This document shows positions 39,140 to 49,905 of a stretch of 64,000 nt of DNA, in pieces. The notes beneath the pieces are model-generated. The model saw only the letters and a program-made list of their open reading frames with translations. It had not been told where the DNA came from and did no database searches. The stretch's first letter is position 1. Each line of letters starts with the position of its first letter. This DNA comes from Hofstenia miamia. Taxonomy: Eukaryota; Xenacoelomorpha; Acoela; Hofsteniidae. The DNA is taken from NCBI GenBank assembly GCA_900660155.1, contig CABFPE010000045.1, forward strand, positions 25,596 to 89,595. The letters are read 5' to 3'. The position numbers and the translations under genes are program-made.

Positions 39140-39520
39140 AAAACCGGATTTGGTAGTGTTCTGCTAAAAGTACCTGTACTTGAAAACTAGCCGATTTAAT
39201 TGCTAATTCTCTCTGATGTTCTGAATGTATATACTAGATATTCTATCTTCCCGAAACAATTAAAACTAGCCAGCTTTACCCCGGTTTACAAAAAAGACGA
39301 CCAAAATGTGCGCTCTAATTATCGCCCTATTTCACTTACATTGCCTATTAGCAAAATTTTTGAGAAACTGCTCTCTGATCAAATCAATGAACATGTCACT
39401 AAGTATAATCTTTTATCCAAAACGCGTTACGGATTTCGGAAAGGAATATCCACTAATGACGTACTGATTTACGCCACTGAAAAATGGAGAAAAGATATTG
39501 ATGACAGTAAATACTGTGTT
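39140..39520 (+). pseudogene. LINE reverse-transcriptase fragment, cut by the palindromic element
   Basis: From 39,200 the frame reads ASFTPVYKKDDQNVRSNYRP, ISKIFEKLLSDQI and KTRYGFRKGISTNDVLIY, the RT fingers of a CR1/L2-like LINE, close to the LINE at 42.4-46.9 kb (ITPIYKKDDPKCPKNYRPIS). Homology stops at DDSKYCV, exactly where the AGTAGT end of the next element begins. It shares the lineage but not the orientation of the larger LINE. Confidence 0.9.
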
Positions 39521-42370
39521 AGTAGTAGAAGAGACTTCCTTCCTGTGCCACTTTTCTTCTGAATATTCGAGGGGGAGTCCAGCCTGTGCCACTTTTTTCT
39601 GATTGATCGAGAGGGTTTGCTGTACTGACGTCTTGGAACTTGTATAGTCATGAACTTTTACTAGTTTTTATGTTATTTATGTGGTCTAACTTGGTTTGCA
39701 TGTTTTATTTTACTTTACAGTTTTTGTATTATTAATCGATGTAATTTAGTTTGATTGTTTTATTTTACTTTACAGTTTTTGTGTTATTTATGGGTGTAAT
39801 TTAGTTAGCATGTTTTATTTTACTTATTACATACACGTTTCTGCTAATATATGTGACATTGTGTGTTGATTCATGTACTTACTAGTTTTATGATATTTAC
39901 AGAGGATCCATTTTATTTACATGTTTTATTTTACTTTGTTTACACATATCTATTTGTTGACATGCGTGACATTGTTAGCTGAGAGTTTACTTTGCGCTTT
40001 GTGATAATACATTGCTGAGTACTATCCATAAAAACTTCTATACACAGCTAATGATTAACAATCAGTGTAATTTAATTTGCTTTTTCTATACATTACATGA
40101 TAAAGGCAATTTCGTTTTCCAAAAAATTATACATGCGATGTTATTAGTAAGATTTGTGCATAGAAACGCTTTCATTAATACACTATTATGATATTAGTTT
40201 TACCTGGCAATCTTCTCTTTGCATTTCTTTTTTTGGTTGATATGGATTTTTGGGGGTTCTACACGTTTGCTGACAATTACATCATTTGTCGACTTTGCAC
40301 ATCTTTTTCAGTTTTACTTGTTTTATGACTCTTGCGTGGTTGTATACATTACACGGGTTTTCTACTTTTCACTTCTTATAACTTTCCAATATTCACTTGG
40401 TATGAAATTAATGTACGAATTCGTTAATAACTCTCTCAATCTAGTTGTTATAGAAGCAATGACACATTCATTATTCACCGTAGTTGAGGTAGATTTTTCG
40501 CATTGCCAGATATGATTCCAACTGATAAACTAGTCAACCCCATGTTGAGATCGCATTCTAAGTGTACAAATGCTTGTAAATAGTGTATTATTCACACATA
40601 AAAAATATAGACGGATGGTATTTAAAGGTAGATCGCAAAGAATTTTTAGAAAATTACAAACTAAAAATATTTAGGTTGATATAGTGAAAAACATTGTCTA
40701 TAAAATCACTTAACCATATTATTAACTCGGAGAATTTAATACATTTTTGGTAAATATCATCCAAATGACACAATAAAAAGCAATGTGTATAATTTAGTTT
40801 CAGTCAGTTGTTAGTTAAAAGAGAAAAATTAAACACATGCCATTAAAACAAGATCAATATGCATAAATTCATTAAAACTGAAATGTAAAAAAACGTGAAA
40901 AGTTATTATTCACACTAAAAATATAGACGCATGGTATTTAAAGGTAGATCGCTAAGAATTTTGAGAAAATTAAAAACTAAAAATTTTTTGGTTAATATAG
41001 TGAAAAATGTTGTCCATAAAATAGCTTAACCATGATATAAACTCGGAAAAATTATACATGTGATGCTATTATACAAAATGTAATTCGTTTTTTCGGGGAT
41101 TATTCATCACATACAAAGGGTTACAGTTCATTTTTCAAATACATTGCTACACTTCATTGTAAAAATTCTTAGATTTGATTTGTTTTTAGCTAATATCCAA
41201 TATACAAAATGGAAAAAATAATTGATTCTGGTCGTTAAATTGGTCAACTCCATATCAAGATCAATCTCTAAATGTACAAATACTTGTAAATAGTGTATTA
41301 TTCATACGCAAAAATACAGATGCATGGATGCATGGTATTTAGAATACAGAATTTTGAGAAAATTACAAAGTAATATTTTTTAAGTCAATATAGCGAAAAA
41401 ACAACGTCCATAAAATCGCTTAACAATCGTATAAAACTCTGCTATGACTTGAAAACTTTAATATATATTTGGTAAATATCATCCAAATGATGCGACAAAG
41501 CGAAAATCAATGAATATAATTTATAGTTTTAGAAAGCCTCTAGTTATAAATATAGAAAATTTAAATTGCATATGATTAAACAAAATATTCAACAGCAAAA
41601 ATCAATGTGTATAATTTGAAGCAGAAATTTGAAAAAACGTACTCGATTAAATGTGAAATATTATACTATGCATAGGTTATCAAACAATTATAAGTCAACA
41701 TACCTTATTTTGCATGTAGATACATTTGAAACCAAAATGCATTGCCTTTAATCTTTGACCTTTCACCAATTTGCATCATTCTTTCATGCTATGGAAAGCA
41801 TCACTTGATGTTAACCATCGTTCTACTTCCTTATGCCAAAACACTGTGATGGGATTACTCAGCAATTATTAACAAGAAACCACCTCAACAATTCCATAGC
41901 AGTTCCCTAAAATTAATAAGTGAACGCAATTGTAGAAACCCAGAGTTCATGCGCACTGATATGAAAATCAGCTATATGGGTAGAAAACGGGCATAAATCT
42001 AAACAATAAATATTTTGTATTAATAACAAGCATTTACAAAAAATTTTGTGAGATAGAATCACCAAGAAATTTGTAAGGCAAGTACAAATAATAATATTTC
42101 CCAACAAAGTGGAAATATACACATTTAAATTTTATTAAAATTACAAAATAATAATTTATTGGTCAATATAGTGAAAACAACACCAAAAATCGCCTAACCA
42201 TGGTATAGGCTATCACGACTTGAAAATTTAATCAATATTCAAATTAGTACAAAAATGAAAGCAAAACATTAAATTCAAGGGATCAACGCTGGTTCATGTC
42301 CAACCTACCCAATATATTTTATATTATTTCATAAAACCATCTCTTATTTTTCATGTTTATAGTTAAAAAC
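39521..42370. repeat. Left arm of the palindromic element
   Basis: Mirrors 49,905-52,186. Landmarks shared in inverted order include the terminal CTGATTGATCGAGA, GATATTAGTTTTACCTGGCA, ATCAATATGCATAAATTC, ATGCCAAAACACTGTGATGG and TATAGTGAAAACAAC. An internal unit beginning near GTGTATTATTCACAC recurs at about 40,587, 40,900 and 41,295, with a partial copy before 42,250. Confidence 0.88.
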
Positions 42371-42545
42371 CGATAATTTAAGATAAGATAAGATAATCTA
42401 TATTCATTTGAATTTTTTACAATATTTTACTGATATTTCAAATGAATAGCGTTATTAACTACTGTGTACAAAAAAATAAATAATAACAAAAATGAAATAA
42501 ATAAAACAACACTGACTAAAAAATACACTGACTACGGATAGCTTA

Positions 42546-45468
42546 CTAATTTCGATTTATTGTATAATCGTTATTATAAAATTTAAATCCTATCCATGAT
42601 CTACCTGATATAAACTTTTGTTTGAGAAATAATAATTTTAATTCTTTTTTGAATTTTTTAAGGTTGTCTATTATTTTCATTTCTTTTGGCAATATATTCC
42701 AGTTATAAATTGCAGTATTAATAAAGGATTGACTCATGATATTTTTATTAAATTTAACACGTGAGTAGTTTTTTGTTCGTTTATTTTGCTTCAGACAATC
42801 TGTCGAAAATGAGAATGATATCTCGTTGTAGGGTGGTATTTTCTTTATGAATTTGAAGAAATAAATAATAATATTGTAAATAATTAACTCTTGTGGAAAA
42901 AGAATAGATTTAGAAATATATTCTTTTGTTTTAGAAGAGTTTTTATTACAAACATTTAATGCCCATTTTAGTTGAACTCGAAGCTTTTTTAACATTTGGC
43001 TGTGTACATTAGTATATAAGATATTAGCATAGTTTAAATTACTCATAACAAATGCATGAAACATTTGAATTACTGCAATTGGGGGTAACTGTTGGGAAAC
43101 ATGGGATATCTTTCTAATACCTATAGCCATTTTTTTAATAATAGTATTTATTTGCGACGTGAAATTAAGATTTGAATCTATTATTACTCCTAGATATTTA
43201 AACTTATTAACAGGTATAAGAGATGAATTATTGAAATTAATTGAATAGTCGGAGATGTCCTTTTTTTTCTAAAAGGTTGCATTATGCAAAATTCAGTTTT
43301 TTTCGTATTAATACGCAATCTATGCATGTTAAAATAGTTGCTCAATTTTATACAATTCGATTCAATAACTTTTACAGCTTTATCTAAGGATTTATTTCCA
43401 CAGTAAATAGATGTATCATCGGCGTATTGTTGTTATTTCACAGTACGTAATTTCCTTTATGTCATTCACATAAATATTAAAAAGCAGGAGACCTAGAATG
43501 GTTCCTTGAGGTACACCATTATTGACAGACAACCAATTTGAAAAAGTATCATTTAATTTAACTCGCTGAAGTCTATTACTTAAGTAATTAGATATAAGGT
43601 GAGCACTGTTAAGAGAAAAACATATATTTTTTAATTTTCTTATTAATATATCATGATTAATAGAATCGAATGCTTTTGAGAGGTCAAGACAGGCAATAGC
43701 AACAAATTTATTAGAGTCTAATAGTGCTCTCCATTTTTCTGTCGTTTGTATAAGTGCGTCTGATGTTGAATAATTTTTTCTGAAACCAAATTGTGATTTG
43801 GACCATAGTTTATGATGATTTAAATGAAGTGTAATTTGTTCATGTAATAATCTTTCAAATATTTTACTGATTGGTGATGTAATAGATATAGGTCGATAGT
43901 TTTTGGGACATTTTGGGTCGTCTTTTTTGTAAATTGGAGTAATATGAGCCTGTTTCAAGAAATCGGGAAAAATATTCCATTTTAAGCATTCATTAAAGAT
44001 ATAATTTAAAGGTTCGGCAATATATTTCGCATTGTTTTTTAGTAACCATATTGGAATTTTTGAGGGGCCGCTTGACTTGTTTGATTTTAGTTTCTTGATT
44101 GCTTTAATTACTTCAAAACTTGTTATAAAGCGAAAACCAAATTCAGGGATGTGCCTATTAGGAATTATTTCCTGGAATTTTGTTTGAGGACAGTCGTAAT
44201 TACGTAGGTTTGCAAATGTTTGATTTAAAATATTGGAAATTTCAAAATCAGAGACGTATTGATTTCCATCGGGGTCTACAATTTTTTCTATGGGAGAAGA
44301 TTTTGATTTGGTACAATTCGAGATTTCGTTAATCAATCTCCATTTACTCTTTTGGTTCGGTAATTTTCTATATTCATTTTTAATATACTCATTGTAAGCT
44401 TTACGATTTTCTATATTAGAAATATTTCTAGCTTTTTTGTATAATGCATAACTTTCAGGAGTACGGGCGTTAGAAAAAAATTTAAAAGCGTCATTTTTTT
44501 TTGTTATTAATTGTTTGCAGAAATCGGAAATCCAAGGCTTGTCATTCTTTATGTTTTTGCGAGAATGATTAGTAACAAGGATTTTTTTTCAGGACAATAT
44601 TCATCTAAATAGGATTCAAGAATATCAAGAAAGCTTTTGATCATGTTGCTAGGATCAACCGCAACGTATACAGAAGACCAAGTTTCACGTGAAAGAGCAT
44701 TTTTCAGGTTATCTATATTATCAGATGATTTTTCGCGAATAGTGATCCATTTTTTGGATATTTCAGAGCGTATTTTAGCTTTAGAGAAACTGGTTGATAT
44801 TATACAGTGATCAGAGAATGGACATTCAGAGGAGTAGTATAAGAAATCAAGATTATTTTCGGGCAGTGCAATACAGTCAATCAAAGTTGCACTGTTGGCC
44901 GCGATTCTTGTAGGAATGAAGGCATTTGCCGTTTTTAAATAAAAAGTATTAAAAAAGAGATTAATTTATTATCACGTTTATTTAAGTAATTTAGGTTCCA
45001 ATCACCCATTAATATTAAATCTTTATTTTCTGAGTAGGCCAGTGAAATTTCATTCTCAAGTTGTTCAAAAAATTCATTAGTATTACATTTATTTGGGCAG
45101 TATGAAACATTAATTAATTGTTTCTTAAAAGGTGAATTTTTGATAGGGTTATCAATTTCAACCCAAAGGTTTTCGAATTTTTCTGAGCTTACTATATCAT
45201 TCCGTTGCTTTGGATGAAATGATTTCGGAACTAGAAGGAGTACCCCGCCCCCCTTGCTTTTACCGAGTATATTACAATGAGTTCTATCATTTCTGAATAA
45301 TTTATATTGATTATTGTTATCTGACCAGACAATGTCAAGGTCATTGCAGTTAAACCATGTCTCAGTAATGGCTAGCACTACATTTTCATAAAAATTGCTA
45401 ATAAGTGACTTGTAATCGCAATTTTTATTAGATAAATTTTGGGCATTTAAATGAACGTAATTAATCAT
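42546..45468 (-). pseudogene. LINE ORF2: EEP endonuclease and reverse transcriptase, frameshifted
   Basis: 45,468-44,935 is the endonuclease: INYVHLNAQNLSNK, AITETWFN, GGGVLLLVPKS, ILMGDWNLNYL; 44,884-44,549 continues it with PFSDHCIISTSF. 44,336-43,416 is the RT: AHITPIYKKDDP, YRPISITSPISKIFERLL, KSQFGFRKNYSTSDAL, CLDLSKAFDSINHDIL, NNGVPQGTILGLLLFNIYVN. The YADD block lies just past the end of this frame (near 43,420) in a neighbouring frame. 43,130-42,546 is the C-terminal region. Frame changes near 44,935, 44,540, 43,420 and 43,270 inactivate it. Confidence 0.92.
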
Positions 45469-45725
45469 ATCTTTCTTAGATGAAACATTTTTTTAGATAT
45501 GTTTCATAATTGAGCAAAGGACCAGGATTTGCTTCGATTCCATGTATAAGTAATAATAAAAATTTTAAAACCAAAATTGCCAAAACCTCTTTGAAGGGAT
45601 TTTTTTAGGTATATCTGTTATTGGAAAAATGCTGATAAAAGTTGCAAACTTAGATTTTAAGAAAAATTTGTGTTGGTGAACTACCCTTAGTCTTAGATTT
45701 ACAAAGATAAATAAATCCATACCGT

Positions 45726-46697
45726 TTAGTAAAAAGTTAATAAGCGTCGGAGCTTTAGTACCTCGGAAGGTGAGAAATGATTAGGCGGTGTAGTTGAAAG
45801 GACTTCGGCGTACGTTTGCGGGTGCGGGGCGTAGCGTCCTTGATTAATCGTTGCTGGTGAGTACAAGGTACGTGATTGCCTGTGATGTTGCGGTGGCATA
45901 CGTGTATTCGCTGGTCGATATGATTGATAAGAATTAAGTGACTTTGGCGGCAAAATTGAGCGGCCGTAGATGAAAGGATGCTTTGCATTTGCAAAATAGC
46001 TTTTAATGCATCGTGCTAATATAGCATATCCAGATTCAGAGAAATGAATTCCTCCTCGTGTAAATAGATCTGCATCGACATATGCACCCTTGTAAAAATA
46101 ACGGTTATTTTCGAAGATCTTGTATTGCAATTGTTTTGCATTTTGATGTAATAATACATTGACTTCCGATGACATTTTATTAAACGTTTTAATATATGGA
46201 AATGGTGCGAGTTCACCCAATGTAATTTCTGCGTTTCGAAAGGAATGGCGTGTGGCAGTAATCAATTTTTCGAAAAGTGGTGTAAAATTCTTGTTTGATT
46301 GCATGACGTCGTTTCTTCCAGCAGTGATCATCACCTTCTTTATATTGTTCCTTTGTGGGTATTGATAAATTATGTTTGAAATTTCCTCGATTGTAGCTCC
46401 AGGATATGAATGAATCGTGACATCGTGATCTTTCACAAGTTTATTTGCCCTCAAATTGCGATACATTGATGTTCCAATTATCAATGTATCCGAAGTTTCT
46501 TTGATATGTTTGACTTTTCGTTGGTTTGTTTCACTTTTTTCTGGAGCATTTGTTTCGGAAACATTGTCGCTGTTCATGCATTTAGTGTTTGATGTTTCTA
46601 GTGGTGAGCGTGTTTCTTCTGAAGGGGATGGCGATTCTTTAATATTTGAGATTTTCCAAAGTACGTTTGAGTAGTTCATCCCTTGATAATGAGGCAA
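45726..46697 (-). CDS. LINE ORF1, SGNH-hydrolase (esterase) domain protein
   Basis: 323 residues, opening with a Ser/Glu-rich region, then an SGNH-like domain. DTLIIGTSMYRNL carries the presumed nucleophile Ser; ITAGRNDVM is the block with Gly and Asn; RGGIHFSESGYAIL carries the His. The Asp usually three residues before that His is Gly here. Such esterase ORF1 proteins are known from CR1-type LINEs, where they are thought to help RNP-membrane or RNA handling. An extension in another frame (46,869-46,639; SRDELLKRTLENLKY) suggests the true ORF1 began upstream, with a frameshift near 46,650-46,700. Confidence 0.85.
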   Translation of the reverse strand: MPHYQGMNYSNVLWKISNIKESPSPSEETRSPLETSNTKCMNSDNVSETNAPEKSETNQRKVKHIKETSDTLIIGTSMYRNLRANKLVKDHDVTIHSYPGATIEEISNIIYQYPQRNNIKKVMITAGRNDVMQSNKNFTPLFEKLITATRHSFRNAEITLGELAPFPYIKTFNKMSSEVNVLLHQNAKQLQYKIFENNRYFYKGAYVDADLFTRGGIHFSESGYAILARCIKSYFANAKHPFIYGRSILPPKSLNSYQSYRPANTRMPPQHHRQSRTLYSPATINQGRYAPHPQTYAEVLSTTPPNHFSPSEVLKLRRLLTFY

Positions 46698-47747
46698 AAG
46701 GTGCAGCTAATTTAGCGGTGGTGATGCGTTTTTGCGAATAGAAATCTCCAATAAACTGAGAACTGTTAATTGTATTGAGTAGAGCATGCTCACTAGACCC
46801 GACTATCTCAGCGAGAAGCATGATTGGTTGTGTGTAAAATATATACAAGGAGAACAATAAATCTGACAAGAAGCATGCATTTACACCTAAATAAAATTAC
46901 ACTGTAAATTTTAAAACAGTACTTGGCTTACAAACGAAATATTTTGAAGTTTTATCTGGGCATCAAAGAACTTTAAGTCCAATTAACATATTGAATTTTG
47001 CTCCAGCTCTTTGTGCATAACATTTGGGAAGAAAAAAACAATTTCCATTTTGTAAAATTGCTTCTGCAATTTCCCCAAAAATTTTTGTAACAGATTTTCC
47101 CTTGGAAAACTGTCACAAAAAAGCGTTTTCCATATTTGCTAACATTTGATTGACAGGTGCTAATTGATGATTAATTCATGAATAATGAGGGCGTGTTGCC
47201 AAAAAGGTGAGAAAATTCACACATTACATAAACAATCTATGAATAATTTAGAGTGTACATGCTTATGTGTTAGAGAATTGGCTATATATCATAGCAAGCT
47301 TAATGAATAATGCATCCTGACATTATAAATTGTTATTAATAGGGGGATTGCATTGAATCCAATCAAAGTATATGGATAAATATTATGTCATGTGTAGACA
47401 TAGTTTACATAGGTGTATAGTAAAGGTCTTAACAATTATTGTTTGCAAAAAATTTCTAAATATTGTTAGAAAATTAGTTGGTTTGTACGAAAATTGATCA
47501 ATATTTTAAAACATGGAGGTGTATTTGCTTCAAGAAAAAATGCAAGTATCATTAATATACATAATTTTATAATTATTTGCTTTTAAAAAGAGTTAGATTG
47601 GTGGATACACTTTCATCTTGCATTCTTTCACATGCTAATATATCAGTGATGATACATTATTTTGATTGGTTTAAAAGTTGAAGCTCTCAAATAAATGCAT
47701 GTTAATTTTAACTTTATTCACTCTTTGACTAATAAGAATGGTGAGAA

Positions 47748-48092
47748 ATGCCGTGTGTACCAAACAAGTTCAAAAGCTACAAAATGTCTAAAGACAGAAT
47801 GTGTGGGCAATTACCAAAGGTAACAGGAAAAAACAGCAAAAGAACTTTATCTGACATGCAATGTTTGGTAAAGGCAGAGAAGAAATTATTGATTACTGTA
47901 CTAGTTGGTGAACTTAACTCAGTTTCAGAAGAAGCTCAGCATGTACTATACATATCTCTTTCTGAGTTGTCAGTTGGTGAACAGTTTATAATATGCAATG
48001 TCTATCAAACTCAGACAAAGTATGGCCCTGTGGTAAAAATTATTCTGGAAAATGACAACTGCTTCTTCCTCCCAAAGTGCTATGCACATTGA
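47748..48092 (+). CDS. 114-residue protein of unknown family in the centre of the palindromic element
   Basis: Open frame from MPCVPNKFKSYKMSKDRM to FFLPKCYAH. The N-terminal third is Lys-rich; the C-terminal part, LSVGEQFIICNVYQTQTKYG then VVKIILENDNCFFLPK, has alternating strand-like stretches around a T-K-Y-G turn, suggesting a small beta-barrel such as an OB fold. That is inference only. A mirrored partial copy on the minus strand at about 47,060-47,005 reads ILQNGNCFFLPKCYAQ, so the segment belongs to both arms. It could be an element-encoded nucleic-acid-binding protein. Confidence 0.6.
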   Translation: MPCVPNKFKSYKMSKDRMCGQLPKVTGKNSKRTLSDMQCLVKAEKKLLITVLVGELNSVSEEAQHVLYISLSELSVGEQFIICNVYQTQTKYGPVVKIILENDNCFFLPKCYAH

Positions 48093-48309
48093 GCTGGATC
48101 ATGGTTTAAAATGTTAATTGGAGTTAAAGTTCATTGATGTGAGGTTAAACCTCTGAAATATTTTGGCTGTAAGCCAAGGACTGTGTTGAAATTTTGAGTG
48201 TAATATTATTTTTAGAAGGTGGAAATACATATTTATTTTCCTCCCTGCATATATTTTAAATAAATTTTCAATTTTTTAGTTAAAACTATGAAAAATGAGA
48301 AATACTTTG

Positions 48310-49905
48310 GGTAGGCTGGTTATTCAAATACCTTCTCCATGTGCAAGAATGGGAATCAAAATTCTCTTATGCTTTAATTAATGCTACCATCTCTTAGAGG
48401 GTATCACGCCTTTAAACCATATTTGTTATAACATTTGGTCTTTACTGTAATTCCATATTGTGTACACACATAATACATAGTGCGAATATTAGCCTACCAT
48501 GGTTAATCAAAACTTCAATAGAAATTGGAGATATAATCATACAATCATAAAAAGGAGAGATATTGATTAATTTTCATGTTATAGGCCTTAGTGATCAGAT
48601 GTAATGATGCATTTCATACTAATAATAATTAAATTTATAATGCATAACAGGGCTTTCTATTGTGTCAATCATTCATCAAGAAAAAATGAAATATATGCTA
48701 TTATTAAACACATAAAGCCTTGGAGGGTTGAGTCAATTACAATGCTAAATGGGATATATTTGATCACCCATGTAAAGAGATACAAATTTAATAATTTCTA
48801 GGGAATGTGGGTATGCATCTGATCATTATATCTAGTAACACGTCAATAATTCACTAAAACAACAAAAAACCTATTAGAATGTCAACCATGCATTGCAAAA
48901 AGGAAAGTTCATTGTAAATTTTAGCCATGGATTTATATATTTAATGAACAAATAAGCAAAATTCTCAAGTAAAAGAAAAACATTTTTAAATTTTTATGGG
49001 GGGGGGGTGCATTAATTTATTTAGCAACATAAATCGTGTTATATTTTCAATAAGAAATATCATACTAACATTGTTTAATTATTTCTAATATCAGCTCAAA
49101 TAGAGTGTATCACTAACTGACATAGCTCATTTCTTTATACAATTAAAGGAATTTTGCACAAAAACGAGATGTTCTAGTTTCAATGGAGATTATAATCATA
49201 AAACAACATGCCTTAAAAAGAAATGTAAAATGGTAATTTAACTAACAATAAAGAAGTTAAAAAAAAATCTTCAGCTAATAAATAATGAAATGATATTGTA
49301 CTTTCAAAAATAGGTGAATAATTTGCTTACAACATGCAATAGTTCTTTGTTCTTGTCAGCCATGCTTCAATTATTTGTTTTTAATTATCTTTACACTATA
49401 ATTGACGTTGAAACCCTATTTCCCTCACATAACATCTTAAAAGAACAGATCAAAATAGTGATTATTTTAGGAAAATGAAGTGAAAATTCAGTCAATCTAG
49501 TCGTGTTTACATTATCAATGGAATGGACACTATGATTTCACAGTGCTTTTATCATGTAGGTACTTTTTAATGTTGTATTTTTACCAAATATATATTAAAA
49601 TTTGGGTTGTTATTCAACACTCGGTTTTGTAGCATTGAATTTATTTCTTGAACACTTACAAAGTTTCCTATTTCAATCAATAATTGAAGTCTTTAAGCAT
49701 TTTGGTTTCTTGTTGTGTTGTGTAACATGGCGTTAAATCATAGTTGTGTAAGCCAATTAATGCTAATTTGCTATGTGAATTCGTGTATTATTGTGGAGCC
49801 ATAATCAACAATCTAATTGAAATGCGGGTGGAAATATCTTAACTGATTTGTTAGGGTGCAGTTTAGATCTTGGAATACTACTACACATAGAAACATTGGT
49901 ACACA
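48310..49905. other. Right-arm segment without counterpart in the left arm
   Basis: Between GGGTAGGCTGG (about 48,310) and the start of the matched arm (about 49,905) there are about 1.6 kb, where the left arm has about 100 bp. No protein family, no terminal repeats. It contains a run of nine G (about 49,000). It is either an insertion on the right or a loss on the left. Confidence 0.55.

Larger units (their letters stand above)
42375..46870 (-). mobile_element. CR1/L2-like LINE inserted in the left arm
   Basis: Transcribed right to left. It carries an ORF1 with an SGNH-esterase domain, an ORF2 with an EEP endonuclease and reverse transcriptase, and a 3' tail of short TTATC repeats (42,377-42,400 on the + strand as GATAA). 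Arm sequence resumes on both sides of it, which dates it after the palindrome formed. ORF2 has a few frameshifts, so this copy is inactive, but it is nearly full length and well preserved. Confidence 0.9.

Noticed and set aside
40219-40515. 98-residue hydrophobic open frame
   Set aside because: Lies within the arm repeat, and the mirrored arm copy is not open in the corresponding frame over the same length; no family resemblance.
48990-49010. Poly-G tract as a regulatory quadruplex
   Set aside because: A single run of G without further G-runs nearby cannot form an intramolecular quadruplex.
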